Below, in pieces: positions 8,469 through 17,634 of a DNA stretch of 64,000 bases; position 1 is the stretch's first letter, and each line of letters starts with the position of its first letter. Below the pieces are notes generated by a model. That model was not told the DNA's origin, did not search any database, and saw nothing but the letters and a program-made list of their open reading frames with translations. Both the position numbers and the translations under genes were made by a program. The stretch comes from Rhizobium sp. 18065 (GTDB taxonomy: Bacteria; Pseudomonadota; Alphaproteobacteria; Rhizobiales; Rhizobiaceae), in contig NZ_CACSJP010000014.1 of assembly GCF_902706095.1 (NCBI RefSeq), forward strand, positions 21,933-85,932, written 5' to 3'.

Positions 8469-8807
8469 ATGGACTGGAATAAGAACCGTACCGATGCCCT
8501 GAGCAAGGTCAGCGAGCTGGCGAAGCTGACGCCTGACACGGTGAAGGGCTATATGACTGCATCAGGCGCAGGCTCAAAGACCGGCCAACTCGACGAGAAG
8601 ACGCGCCAGTTGATCTCTCTCGCGGTCGCAGTAACCACCCGCTGCGACGGCTGCATCTCGATCCACAGCAACGAAGCCGTCAAGGCGGGCGCGACCCGTG
8701 GCGAACTGGCCGAGGCGTTGGGCGTCGCGGTTGCCATGAATGCTGGTGCCGCATTGGTGTATTCGTCCCGCGCGCTTGACGCCTTTGACGCCTCTACGGG
8801 CGCGTAG
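8469..8807 (+). CDS. AhpD-like carboxymuconolactone decarboxylase family protein
   Basis: This 112-aa protein of the CMD/AhpD family probably acts as a peroxidase-linked disulfide reductase. It has the redox-active motif TTRCDGCISIHSNEAVKAG (CxxC plus the downstream His, about residues 58-68) and the helical EALGVAVAMNAGAA segment. The ATG at 8469 was chosen for its AAGGAAG ribosome-binding site and because homologous sequence begins here. A long in-frame N-terminal extension upstream looks like non-coding scrap from the deleted GST. Confidence 0.9.
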   Translation: MDWNKNRTDALSKVSELAKLTPDTVKGYMTASGAGSKTGQLDEKTRQLISLAVAVTTRCDGCISIHSNEAVKAGATRGELAEALGVAVAMNAGAALVYSSRALDAFDASTGA

Positions 8808-8824
8808 ACCAATCCAACCGGCTT

Positions 8825-8850
8825 CCGGGCGCACCGCGAAGTGTGCCCGG
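8825..8850 (+). terminator. Hairpin after the CMD gene
   Basis: Arms CCGGGCGCAC and GTGTGCCCGG pair with one G-T wobble around a 6-base loop, 18 bases after the CMD stop. There is no strong T tract, so it may be a weak or Rho-assisted terminator. Confidence 0.4.
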
Positions 8851-9083
8851 TCCCGCTGTACGATTTGAAAGCGCGATGTCCCATCAGTTCGATTTCGATC
8901 TGTCCAGGGATCGGCGCCGGACCCGGCGACGTTTCCGGATCGAGACGCACCGCCGGCTATGGAGCCGACGTTAGCATCTACGAAGACGATCGGGCGATGT
9001 CGCCTGAAGGTTTATCCCGGTTCCATTTCCAACAACACAATCCATGCGCAGGTTCGATCGCGCAAACATATGATGGAGTTGAC

Positions 9084-9695
9084 ATGAAACTCTACTTTTC
9101 TCCGGGTTCCCTCGGCCTTGCACCGCAGATCGCCCTACGCGAGGCGGGACGGGATTTCGAACTCGTCAGAGTCGATTTCAGAACGAAGACGACCGTCGAA
9201 GGCGACTACTTCAGGGTCACGCCAAAGGGCTTCGTGCCTGCCCTGAAGCTTGATGACGGTGAAGTCATCACTGAAGCGCCGGTCGTTCTGCAATGGATCG
9301 CCGATCACAGCCCGGAACACAAGCTCATGCCTGCGCGTGACTCGCCAGAGCACTATCGCGCACTGGAATGGCTGAACTATGTGGCGACCGACATATACAA
9401 GGGTTACCACACGTTATTCTCGCCATTCCTGGACGTCGGCTCGAAGGCCCGGTACATCGAGGGTTATCTCGGTCCCCGGTTCGCATATCTGGACGAGCAC
9501 CTCTCCAAAAATGACTACCTGCTGGAATCGGGCTTCTCGGTCGCCGACGCCTTTCTTTTCAACATCCTGAGCTGGTCGCCCCGCGTGAGGGTCGATCCCT
9601 CGGGCTTTACCTCGATCCAACGGTTCATCGTGCGAATGTTGCAGCGACCCAGTGTTCAGGCGTCTCTGAAGGCCGAAGGAATTTCCCTCAAATGA
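9084..9695 (+). CDS. Glutathione S-transferase, beta-class-like
   Basis: The gene codes for a 203-aa GST with a thioredoxin-like domain (about 1-78; MKLYFSPGS, GFVPALKLDDGEVITEA) and an all-helical C-terminal domain ending in FIVRMLQRPSVQASLKAEG. Classical bacterial beta-class enzymes carry Cys10 in the PGACS motif. Here the equivalent stretch is PGSLGLAP, with Leu at position 10, so catalysis would need another residue such as a Ser. The ATG at 9084 follows a GGAG sequence by 7 bases. An in-frame extension upstream lacks family similarity. Confidence 0.9.
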   Translation: MKLYFSPGSLGLAPQIALREAGRDFELVRVDFRTKTTVEGDYFRVTPKGFVPALKLDDGEVITEAPVVLQWIADHSPEHKLMPARDSPEHYRALEWLNYVATDIYKGYHTLFSPFLDVGSKARYIEGYLGPRFAYLDEHLSKNDYLLESGFSVADAFLFNILSWSPRVRVDPSGFTSIQRFIVRMLQRPSVQASLKAEGISLK

Positions 9696-9794
9696 GGGAA
9701 TCCGGCGAAGCGCTTGTGCTCGCCGATGCCCGATGAAATCAAACCAGACGCTGCGCAGTCCGCGCGCCGTCACTCAACAAAGGAAATCAACATT

Positions 9795-11189
9795 ATGAGC
9801 ACCCAACAAATACGGGGTGTTGCCGGACTGGCATTGTTGCTGGTCTGCGCTGCCCAATTCCTCGACTCGATCGACGTTTCGTCCATCGCCGTCGCCATTC
9901 CTGCCATCCAGGCAGAGCTCGGCCTGCCCGCCACGTCCCTGCAATGGGCGGTCAGCGCTTATGTACTGGGTTTCGGCAGCTTCCTCCTGCTCGGCGGTAA
10001 GGTCGCCGATATTTTTGGCCATCGCCGGACCTTTCTCTGGGGCCTTGGCGTCTTTGCCGTCGCCAGCGTTGCGGGCGGTTTTGTCGATAGCGGCCCGACC
10101 CTGATCGCCGCTCGGCTAGTCAAGGGCATCTCCGCCGCATTTACAGCTCCAGCGGCCCTCGCACTGCTGCTATCGGTCTTCGGCGAAGGGCCCGCTCGCG
10201 CACGTGCCTTGGGGATTTTTTCATCGACCGCAGCCGTGGGCTATGTGCTTGGCATGGTTGTCGGCGGCGTCGCCACGATCTTTTCATGGCGTGCGACTCT
10301 CGTAATGGGAGCACCCGTTGCGGTCCTGACATTGCTGGTGGCGCCTTTTGTGCTGCCGGCCGACAAGCAGCGTAGCGGGCCGCGGCCGAGCTTCGACTGG
10401 CTGGGTGCCATCACCATCACGCCAGGTCTGCTGCTCTTCGTCTTCGGCATCACCAATGCGGCCGCTGATGGCTGGAGCGCCCCCACCACCTGGGGCTCGC
10501 TGCTGGCCGCCGCCGCCTTGATCCTGCTGTTCATCGTGATCGAAGCCAACCACAGCGTGCCCATGGTGCCGCTCTCGATCTTCCGCCGCGCCAAGCTTAC
10601 CCATGCCTATATCGTCGCTGGCCTGTTCCAGGGCGTCTATGTCGGCTTCCAATTTGTCGCGATGCTCTACTACCAGAACGTTCTTGGCTGGTCGGCGCTG
10701 AGCTCAGGTCTCGTCTTCGTTTTCGTCGGTATCAGCGTCATGGTACTGGCGCCCCGCTTTGCCGTCATGGCGCAAAAGCGAAGCACCCTGTTGATGGTCC
10801 TGGGCACCGGTTTGCTAACTCTTGGATATGTCATCTGGGTCTTCGGTCTCGGCCATATCGACCCGATACTGCTCACCGCGCTGTCGCAGATCCCGCTCGG
10901 CATAGGTTATGCCATGACCTATCCCGCCGTACAGATCGCAGCACTGGGCGAAGTCGGCGAAAGTGAATCCGGTCTCGCCTCGGGCTTGCTATTTGCCTCC
11001 TTCCAGATCGGCGGCGGCGTCGTGCTAGCCTTCACCGCCTCTGTCCTTGCCGCCGCGCCGGGAGCCGGATGGGAGGAATATATGGCAGGCTCAGCTTTCA
11101 TCGCCGCCTTAGGTGTGGTGACGACACTCGTCTCAGCCATTGGGCCGCGCTCCAACCGGCAGCATGCTGGAGTTGGACAACCCTGCTAG
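9795..11189 (+). CDS. MFS drug exporter, DHA2 (EmrB/QacA) family
   Basis: This inner-membrane proton-driven exporter (464 aa) has about 14 hydrophobic segments. Motif A-like GKVADIFGHRRTF lies after TM2 and the family motif LDSIDVSSIAVAIPAIQ is in TM1. The ATG at 9795 has an AAAGGAAAT ribosome-binding site; the frame extends upstream without similarity. It follows a GST gene by about 100 bases and is likely part of the same detoxification group. Together they could handle conjugated or toxic electrophiles, but the substrate cannot be told from sequence. Confidence 0.92.
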   Translation: MSTQQIRGVAGLALLLVCAAQFLDSIDVSSIAVAIPAIQAELGLPATSLQWAVSAYVLGFGSFLLLGGKVADIFGHRRTFLWGLGVFAVASVAGGFVDSGPTLIAARLVKGISAAFTAPAALALLLSVFGEGPARARALGIFSSTAAVGYVLGMVVGGVATIFSWRATLVMGAPVAVLTLLVAPFVLPADKQRSGPRPSFDWLGAITITPGLLLFVFGITNAAADGWSAPTTWGSLLAAAALILLFIVIEANHSVPMVPLSIFRRAKLTHAYIVAGLFQGVYVGFQFVAMLYYQNVLGWSALSSGLVFVFVGISVMVLAPRFAVMAQKRSTLLMVLGTGLLTLGYVIWVFGLGHIDPILLTALSQIPLGIGYAMTYPAVQIAALGEVGESESGLASGLLFASFQIGGGVVLAFTASVLAAAPGAGWEEYMAGSAFIAALGVVTTLVSAIGPRSNRQHAGVGQPC

Positions 11190-11214
11190 ACAGCCATTTG
11201 GGCCGCTGACATCA

Positions 11215-11253
11215 ACATACGGATGCCGCATCGTAGGAGCGGCATCCGTATGT
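11215..11253. terminator. Bidirectional terminator hairpin
   Basis: A perfect 14-bp stem (ACATACGGATGCCG and its complement) with an 11-base loop lies between the convergent MFS gene and the LysR gene at 11280. There are few T residues on either side. The position between two convergent stops supports a two-way terminator. Confidence 0.7.
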
Positions 11254-11279
11254 GTTTGCAACGAACGCGTCGGGCTTGT

Positions 11280-12173
11280 CTAGCGAAGAACCGCGCGCAG
11301 CCGGGGTGCGGCAAAATCGAGGAATGTCCTGAGTTTCAGGGGCATCAGACCCTGTGACAGGTGTACGAGATGCACGGGCGACGGCTCCTGTTCGAAGTCC
11401 TCCAGCAGAGGCACCAATAGACCGGTTTCGACCGCATTCCGTGCCTGATAGGACATCACGCGCGTGAGGCCGAGGCCCGATGCCGCTGCATCCACGGCCG
11501 CCTCGGCCGTATTGACGGAAAGCCGCGTGCGGATCGTCGTCGAGATATCCTGTCCACCATCCCTGAAGGTCCAGAACTTGGGCGAAAGCACGCCTTGAAA
11601 GGCGATGCAGTCGTGGTTCGCAAGGTCGCGGGGATGCAGTGGGCGAGGGTGGCGTTTCAGGTAGTCCGGATGGGCGTAGACCGTTGTGCGGATCGCGCCG
11701 AGACGGGTGGCGATCAGGTTGCTTTCCGCAAGCTGACTGATCCGCAGTGCCATGTCGATCTGCTCGTCTGCAAGGCTGACCGAGCGGTCGCTCATGGCGA
11801 GGCGTATATTGATATCCGGAAAAGCCTTCAGGAAATCGGTAACGAGGGGAAGCACGTGAAGCCGGCCGAAAACGATCGGCGCGGTGATCGTCAGGTCGCC
11901 CCGCGGCGCGACATATTCGCCCGAGGCGCGGCGTTCCGCCTCCTCCACGCGGCCGAGGATTTCGCGCGCCGCACCGATATAACTTTCCCCGGCCTCCGTC
12001 AGCAGGATCTTGCGGCTGGTGCGGGTCACCAGATGGACACCGAGATGGGCCTCGAGCTCCGAGATCTTACGGCTGACGGTCGGCAGCGGCGAGTGCAGAG
12101 CGCGTGAGGCTGCAGACAGACTTCCATTCTCCACCACGGCCAGAAGCACGGCCATCGCATCAAGACGGTCCAT
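11280..12173 (-). CDS. LysR-family transcriptional regulator
   Basis: This 297-aa LTTR has an N-terminal HTH (about residues 3-62; MAVLLAVVENGSLSAASRALHSPLPTVSRKI in two helices) and an effector domain of CrgA type (about 90-290). It is divergent from the GST gene at 12295, across a 121-base gap that should hold the shared operator and promoters. The GST and the flavo-iron-sulfur fusion behind it are its most likely targets. Confidence 0.93.
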   Translation of the reverse strand: MDRLDAMAVLLAVVENGSLSAASRALHSPLPTVSRKISELEAHLGVHLVTRTSRKILLTEAGESYIGAAREILGRVEEAERRASGEYVAPRGDLTITAPIVFGRLHVLPLVTDFLKAFPDINIRLAMSDRSVSLADEQIDMALRISQLAESNLIATRLGAIRTTVYAHPDYLKRHPRPLHPRDLANHDCIAFQGVLSPKFWTFRDGGQDISTTIRTRLSVNTAEAAVDAAASGLGLTRVMSYQARNAVETGLLVPLLEDFEQEPSPVHLVHLSQGLMPLKLRTFLDFAAPRLRAVLR

Positions 12174-12294
12174 TTTTTACCTTCCATAAAACGAGAGGAT
12201 AACTCCAGATAATGCAGTCTACCGCAGGAATGTGGATGGCACTAGCTTCTCAAGGGTCGCCGGAACCTCTGTTCCGCACCCAAAGGAGCCTTTC

Positions 12295-12906
12295 ATGAAA
12301 CTCTATCATTTTCCGCTTTCGGGCCATGCCCATCGGGCGGCCCTGTTTCTCTCGCTGCTCGGCGTGAAGGCAGAGATCATCGATGTCGACCTTGCAAACG
12401 GGGCGCATAAAAAGCCTGATTTCCTCAAGCTCAATTCCTTTGGCCAGGTGCCTGTTCTGGACGATGACGGGTTGGTCGTCAGCGACTCCAACGCCATTCT
12501 CGTCTATCTGGCCACCAAGCTCGGTCGCAAGGACTGGCTGCCGGACGATCTGGCGACCATTGCCAGCATCCAGAAATGGCTTTCCGTCGCAGCCGGAGAG
12601 ATCGCTTATGGTCCGGCCGCTGCCCGCCTGATCACGGTATTTGGTGCCGATTTCCGCGCCGATGAAGTGATTGCCCGTGCTCACGGCATTCTGGGCCTGA
12701 TCAATGCCGAGCTGCAGCGGCACCGCTTCATCACCGGCGACAAGCCGACGATCGCCGATGTCGCGCTCTACAGCTACATCGTCAGCGCCCCGGAAGGGAA
12801 CGTGGATCTCGCGCGCCATCCGGATGTTCGCCACTGGCTGGCGCGGATCGAAGCACTGCCAGGTTTTGTCGCATTCCCCAGGACTGCAGTCGGCCTTGCC
12901 GCCTGA
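12295..12906 (+). CDS. Glutathione S-transferase
   Basis: The product is a 203-aa GST (MKLYHFPLSGHAHRAALFLSLLG start). The thioredoxin-like half contains FGQVPVLDDDGLVVSDSNAILVYLA and the helical half contains FITGDKPTIADVALYSYI. A Ser or Tyr in the first strand-helix turn (HFPLSGHAH) is the probable glutathione-activating residue. It has a strong AAAGGAG ribosome-binding site 7 bases before the ATG, which is why this start was preferred over one 63 bases upstream. It is 58 bases upstream of the fusion oxidoreductase and probably co-transcribed with it. Confidence 0.93.
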   Translation: MKLYHFPLSGHAHRAALFLSLLGVKAEIIDVDLANGAHKKPDFLKLNSFGQVPVLDDDGLVVSDSNAILVYLATKLGRKDWLPDDLATIASIQKWLSVAAGEIAYGPAAARLITVFGADFRADEVIARAHGILGLINAELQRHRFITGDKPTIADVALYSYIVSAPEGNVDLARHPDVRHWLARIEALPGFVAFPRTAVGLAA

Positions 12907-12964
12907 CAGCGCTGAATGCGGCCGGCCGCCACCGGCTGCATTCCTTTTCGATCTGGAGGCGACA

Positions 12965-15007
12965 ATGCTCGACAAAGTCACAACACGGGTTTCGCCCTGG
13001 CATGATGGCGAGCTGCAACTGCAGCGCCATGCCGGTGTCGCGGAGCATATGGATACGGTCGGACGCAAGGTCGTGCGTCGGTTCCTGCTCGACCAGCATC
13101 GTAAATTTTATCCGCTGCTGCCGTTCATCGCCATCGGTGCGGTGGATGCCGATGGCACTCCCTGGGCGACGATCCGCAGCGGCCAGCCCGGCTTCCTGCA
13201 TTCGCCGGATCCGCTGACCCTTGATGTCGAGGCCGCAGGCGATCCCGGCGACCCGGCGGAACAGGGAATGAAGGATGGCGATCCGATCGGCATGCTCAGC
13301 ATCGACCTCATCACCCGGCGCCGCAACCGCATGAACGGCACGATCCGCCGCAGCGGCAGCGATCGCTTTTCCGTCAGCGTCGAACACAGCTATGGCAACT
13401 GCCCGCGCTACATCCAGAACCGGCAGTTTGCCTTCGTGCGCGATCCGGCAGAGCCGTTCTCGTCTACCGCGCTTGTGCTGGACCGGCTGGACGACCGGAG
13501 CCGGGCCATCATCGAAGCGGCCGACACGTTTTTCGTCGCATCCTATGTCGACCGCGATGACGAGGGCCGGCAGGTGGACGTGTCCCATCGCGGCGGCCGG
13601 CCGGGTTTCGTGCGCATCGATGCCGATGGCGGCCTGACCATACCGGATTTCAACGGCAACCTGTTTTTCAACACGCTTGGCAATTTCCTCGTCAATCCGC
13701 GCGCCGGCATGCTGTTCGTCGATCACGAGACGGGTGATGTGCTGCAGCTTTCCGGCCGGGTTCAGGTCATTCTGGATTCCCCCGAGATCGCAGCCTTCGA
13801 GGGCGCCGAGCGGCTGTGGCGGGTGCTGCCCGACAAGGTGGTTCTGCGTGGCCAGGCGCTGCCTTTGCGCTGGACCTTTGCCGAGGACGGAATGTCGCCG
13901 AGCAGCCTGATGACGGGAAGCTGGAGCGAGGCGCAATCCCGTCTCCAGGCTGCCGCCAAAGCGACCACATGGAGACGGTTTCGCATCGAAGGGATCGTCG
14001 AGGAAAGCGAGACGATCAGATCGCTGCATCTCGCACCAACGGATGGCCAGGCTCTTATCCCGCATCTGGCCGGCCAGCATCTGCCGGTCAGGATTGCCGA
14101 TGGCGATCAGCCGATCCGCCGCAGCTACACGATATCGAGCGCACCGTCCGACGGCTATTACCGGCTGAGCGTCAAACGCGAGGGCAGGGTATCCACCCTT
14201 CTGCATGGGCTGCAGGCGGGCGACGAGATCGAGGCGCTTGCTCCAGCGGGAGCCTTCACCATCGACGCGATGGAGCGCAGGCGGCCGGCAGTACTTCTTG
14301 CTGCCGGCATCGGTATCACGCCTTTGCTGTCCATGCTGCGGTACATCGTGCACGAAGGCGATAGGACCCGTCATCGCCGTCCGATCTGGTTGTTCCGGTC
14401 GTCGCGCAGGCACGGGGAGCGGGCTTTCGATCGCGAAATCGCCGAGCTGGTCGACCGTGGCAAGGGCTCGATCCATGATGTCAGGGTGTTGGGTCAAGCG
14501 GAACCCGGGGACGAAGGTAGTTACGATGCGGCAGGTCGCATCGACGTAGAGATGTTGAAGGCGCATTTGCCCTTTGCAGATTATGACTTTTATCTCTGCG
14601 GTCCTGCGTCCTTCATGCAATCGGTCTATGACGGGTTGCGCGGGTTGAATATTGTCGACGAACGCCTGCATGCGGAAGCTTTCGGCCCGTCGGGTGTGAT
14701 GCGCGACCGGCTAGCGGCACCTGCCGTCCAGCAGGCTGCCACTGCGCCTGTCCGCGTCATCTTCACGCAGTCGGCAAAAGAGGCCCGTTGGAAAACAGGC
14801 GACGGCTCATTGCTGGATCTCGCCGAGCAGCGCAGCCTGAGCCCAGCATACGGTTGCCGGGCAGGCCATTGCGGTGATTGCAGAACCAGGGTCATCAAGG
14901 GCAGTGTTAGCTATTTCTCGCAGCCCAGCTATCCGGTCGCGAGAGACGATGTGCTGCTCTGTTGCTCGGTGCCTGCCGAGGGAGGCGACCTGCATCTTGA
15001 TATATAG
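12965..15007 (+). CDS. PNPOx-like / FAD-NAD(P)H reductase / 2Fe-2S ferredoxin fusion
   Basis: This 680-aa three-part redox protein begins with a PNPOx-like FMN-binding split barrel (about residues 40-310; FIAIGAVDADGTPWATI). An FNR-type FAD domain follows (about 335-430; RRSYTISS for FAD), then an NAD(P)H domain (AAGIGITPLLSML and YLCGPASFM). It ends in a plant-type [2Fe-2S] domain with ligands C631, C636, C639 and C666 or C667. Electrons should flow from NAD(P)H through FAD to the iron-sulfur cluster and perhaps to the N-terminal flavin. The ATG follows GGAGGCGACA. Annotated relatives are known only as PNPOx-family oxidoreductases. The substrate is unknown; the GST and LysR context suggests xenobiotic or quinone reduction. 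Confidence 0.92.
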   Translation: MLDKVTTRVSPWHDGELQLQRHAGVAEHMDTVGRKVVRRFLLDQHRKFYPLLPFIAIGAVDADGTPWATIRSGQPGFLHSPDPLTLDVEAAGDPGDPAEQGMKDGDPIGMLSIDLITRRRNRMNGTIRRSGSDRFSVSVEHSYGNCPRYIQNRQFAFVRDPAEPFSSTALVLDRLDDRSRAIIEAADTFFVASYVDRDDEGRQVDVSHRGGRPGFVRIDADGGLTIPDFNGNLFFNTLGNFLVNPRAGMLFVDHETGDVLQLSGRVQVILDSPEIAAFEGAERLWRVLPDKVVLRGQALPLRWTFAEDGMSPSSLMTGSWSEAQSRLQAAAKATTWRRFRIEGIVEESETIRSLHLAPTDGQALIPHLAGQHLPVRIADGDQPIRRSYTISSAPSDGYYRLSVKREGRVSTLLHGLQAGDEIEALAPAGAFTIDAMERRRPAVLLAAGIGITPLLSMLRYIVHEGDRTRHRRPIWLFRSSRRHGERAFDREIAELVDRGKGSIHDVRVLGQAEPGDEGSYDAAGRIDVEMLKAHLPFADYDFYLCGPASFMQSVYDGLRGLNIVDERLHAEAFGPSGVMRDRLAAPAVQQAATAPVRVIFTQSAKEARWKTGDGSLLDLAEQRSLSPAYGCRAGHCGDCRTRVIKGSVSYFSQPSYPVARDDVLLCCSVPAEGGDLHLDI

Positions 15008-15139
15008 CTCTGCTTCGGCTTGGCCGCTTGCATGTCCGCCGGCGGCAAAAGTGAGTGTTGGACTTCACGTCCGGAGACGGTATCCGAAAAAGTCTTCCGA
15101 TTGCCACTTTGAGATGATGATCGGGATCCCCGCCTGATC

Positions 15140-16105
15140 TCAAGTCGTCAAGATGATCGATCCGACAGCACGTCGAGCCGCGATGTCCTCGTGCGCTTGA
15201 CTAGCATCGCGCAGGGGATACCGCGCAATGGCGAGTTTGCCGAAGACGCCCTCTTGAAGAGCGGCAAACAGATCGTCGCTGGCTTCGTCCAGGATTTTCC
15301 GGTTGTTGATGACCTGTCCGGTGGACGGCTTTACATAACGAATCGAACGTTTGACCAGCGCCGCTTCGTCTATGATAGGTGATCCGGACGCGTTGCCGCT
15401 ATGGACAAGATCGCCCCCATCCCGGATTGCCGCGACGGATTGGTCGAACGTCGATGCACCGACCAGTTCGTAGACCGCATCCACCCCGTTTCCGCCATTG
15501 GATGCTTTGATCGTGCTGGCAAGGTCCGGATCATTCGCATCGAGAACAGGGTCAAAACCGCGTTTACGAACCGCATCGGCCTTTGCCGGACTTCCTACCG
15601 TCGCTATCACACGTGCGCCAAGCGCTTGTGCCCATGCAGCGACGAGCGATCCAACACCGCCGGCCGCTGCGTGCACCAACACCGTTGCCCCCAGCTTAAC
15701 GATGTGAACACGCTTGACAAGCGCCCAGGCTGTAAGCCCTTTCGCAAGGAGGGCCGCCGCCTCTTCCGTCGAGACTTGTGGCGGCAGGTTGACAAGCGCA
15801 TCGGCGTTGATGATGCGCTTGTCGGCATAGCTCCCGAACGAAAACCAGTAGGCAACGCGATCGCCGGCTTTGAATCTGGAAACGCCGGGTCCGATTGCCT
15901 CGATGATCCCCGCACCTTCGACGCCCATCGCAAATGGAAGCTGCACGCCGAAGGTGCCATCGCGAAACATCGTGTCAACGAAATTTACCCCGGCAGCATC
16001 CTGCCTCAGTCGAACTTCACCGGCTCCGGGCTCGCCTGGTTCGAAATCCTCGTATCGAAGAACGCTTGGAGCACCTTGTTGATAGATGCGAATGCGATGC
16101 GACAT
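15140..16105 (-). CDS. qor: Quinone oxidoreductase (zeta-crystallin type MDR)
   Basis: This is a 321-aa zinc-free medium-chain dehydrogenase that reduces quinones with NADPH. Groes-like domain at about residues 1-120 (MGVEGAGIIEAIGPGV, GDRVAYW). Rossmann domain at about 125-270 with the nucleotide motif HAAAGGVGSLVAAWA. The catalytic-zinc Cys/His residues of alcohol dehydrogenases are absent. It lies in the same direction as the SDR gene at 16166-16915, 60 bases downstream, and may share its transcript and TetR control. Confidence 0.92.
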   Translation of the reverse strand: MSHRIRIYQQGAPSVLRYEDFEPGEPGAGEVRLRQDAAGVNFVDTMFRDGTFGVQLPFAMGVEGAGIIEAIGPGVSRFKAGDRVAYWFSFGSYADKRIINADALVNLPPQVSTEEAAALLAKGLTAWALVKRVHIVKLGATVLVHAAAGGVGSLVAAWAQALGARVIATVGSPAKADAVRKRGFDPVLDANDPDLASTIKASNGGNGVDAVYELVGASTFDQSVAAIRDGGDLVHSGNASGSPIIDEAALVKRSIRYVKPSTGQVINNRKILDEASDDLFAALQEGVFGKLAIARYPLRDASQAHEDIAARRAVGSIILTT

Positions 16106-16165
16106 GGGTCAACACTCTTGATTGCATTTGATGAATGGTGCGAACACCGTTGTTAAGACGATGCC

Positions 16166-16915
16166 TCAGGCAGTCTGCCCACCGTCGACGTTGAGCGTCG
16201 TGCCGGTGATATAGCCTGCGTCCGGACCGACCAAGAATGCGACCGCCGCAGCGATATCCTCCGGCTGTCCGTACCGCCCGAGCGCCGCCAAACCGCTGAG
16301 CATCGCCGCAAACGGACTGTCTTCGGGGTTCATCTCGGTATTGATCGCGCCCGGCTGGACGATGTTGACAGTGATGTTACGTGGCCCGAGATCGCGCGAC
16401 CAGCCACGGGTATAGGCAGCAACCGCAGCCTTGGTGGCGATATAGTCCGACGCGCCCGCAAACGGGATATGATCCGCACCCGTGGTGCCGATGGACACAA
16501 TGCGACCCTCGTCGCTCATCAATGGAACCGCGGTGCGGACGGCAGTGACGACGCCCTTCAAATTGATATCGAGCTGCCGGTCAAAGCCTGCGATATCCGC
16601 TGCGGGATCGCCGACGACGCCGGTGACGAACACGCCTGCCGAATTGACGAGTATATCAAGCCTGCCGAACACCTCGTGGGCTTTCCTGACGAGTTTTTCA
16701 ACTTCGGCTCCAACAGCCTGGTCCGCTTTGATGGCAATAGCACGACCGCCGGCTGCATCTACAGTCGCGACGACTTGGTCGGCACGATCCTTCGAATTGG
16801 AATAGCTGAAGACAACATCTGCGCCATCGCTGGCCAAGCGCTTGACGATAGCAGCGCCGATACCGCGAGCCCCGCCGGTGACGAGGGCAACTTTACCTTT
16901 TAGAAGCTGAGACAT
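16166..16915 (-). CDS. SDR-family 3-oxoacyl-ACP-reductase-like oxidoreductase
   Basis: This 249-aa classical SDR has the NAD(P) motif TGGARGIG (about residues 14-21), LVNSAG and the active-site YIATK. The usual Ser is in a SIGTTGAD context where Thr may replace it. The substrate is a carbonyl or alcohol of unknown identity. The ATG at 16915 has AAAGGATCGATC upstream; the frame extends further without similarity. It is divergent from the TetR gene at 17020 and upstream of qor on the same strand. Confidence 0.92.
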   Translation of the reverse strand: MSQLLKGKVALVTGGARGIGAAIVKRLASDGADVVFSYSNSKDRADQVVATVDAAGGRAIAIKADQAVGAEVEKLVRKAHEVFGRLDILVNSAGVFVTGVVGDPAADIAGFDRQLDINLKGVVTAVRTAVPLMSDEGRIVSIGTTGADHIPFAGASDYIATKAAVAAYTRGWSRDLGPRNITVNIVQPGAINTEMNPEDSPFAAMLSGLAALGRYGQPEDIAAAVAFLVGPDAGYITGTTLNVDGGQTA

Positions 16916-16932
16916 GATCGATCCTTTGGTTA

Positions 16933-16948
16933 TGTAGTTGTGGCTACA
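16933..16948. promoter_or_regulatory. Candidate TetR operator
   Basis: TGTAG-N6-CTACA is a short perfect inverted repeat in the 104-base gap between the divergent SDR and tetR genes. It lies 18 bases from the SDR start codon, a position that suits a repressor site. This is an inference from position and symmetry only. Confidence 0.4.
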
Positions 16949-17019
16949 CATCAAGGACTGGACACCAATAGTCAAGGCACTTATATAGTTTAGACTAGAT
17001 AAATTGCTGGAGGCCGGTG

Positions 17020-17634
17020 ATGGCTATGGGTCGTCCGAGGGAGTTCGATATTGATGAGGCGGTCGCGGCCGCGCTGCCGTTGTTCATCGAAAAGGGCTAT
17101 GAGGGGGCGACGTTCGGGGAGCTGATCGCCGCCATGGGGATCAAGCCTCCGAGTTTCTATGCTGCCTTTGGCAACAAGGAGGGATTGTTCCGTTTTGTGA
17201 TGAAGTTGTACGCCGACCGCGGAGCGCCGATCGTTGCGGATGCGCTATCACAGCCGACCGCTTACCGTGCCATCGAAAGATTGCTGCGCCTGACTGCTGA
17301 CGCTGACACAGATCCGACCAGACCTGCCGGATGTCTTTACGTGCAGGGTGCGCTATCGTGCAGCGACAAGGCGGTGGATATTCGCGACGAACTGAAAGTC
17401 CTCAGAACCGCAGCCGAACCGCTTCTTGAGGCGCGAATCGAGCAAGCATTTTACGAGGGCGATGCTTCAATCGAAGGCGTACCACGGAAACTTGCCCGTT
17501 ACGTCTCGACGGTCATCCAGGGCTTAGCGGTGCAAGCGGCCGGAGGAAGTACCCGCACGGATCTGCATGAGATTGTGGATGTCGTTCTCGACAACCTGTC
17601 GCGACACCACATTATACTGACGTCAGACGAGTAG
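17020..17634 (+). CDS. TetR-family transcriptional regulator
   Basis: The product is a 204-aa TetR repressor. The N-terminal HTH spans about residues 5-55 (GRPREFDIDEAV, TFGELIAAMGIKPPSFYAAFGNKEGLF). The C-terminal ligand domain carries Cys residues (AGCLYVQGALSC) as in TetR_C-type regulators of quinone or aldehyde reductases. The ATG at 17020 follows GGAGG by 5 bases; a GTG one codon upstream is also in frame. It is divergent from the SDR gene, which with qor is its likely target. Confidence 0.92.
   Translation: MAMGRPREFDIDEAVAAALPLFIEKGYEGATFGELIAAMGIKPPSFYAAFGNKEGLFRFVMKLYADRGAPIVADALSQPTAYRAIERLLRLTADADTDPTRPAGCLYVQGALSCSDKAVDIRDELKVLRTAAEPLLEARIEQAFYEGDASIEGVPRKLARYVSTVIQGLAVQAAGGSTRTDLHEIVDVVLDNLSRHHIILTSDE

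Noticed and set aside
12782..14671. Open frame of 629 codons on the minus strand, antisense to the PNPOx-reductase-ferredoxin fusion
   Set aside because: It has no recognisable domain, and the plus strand encodes a clearly conserved protein. In GC-rich DNA, long antisense frames are common.
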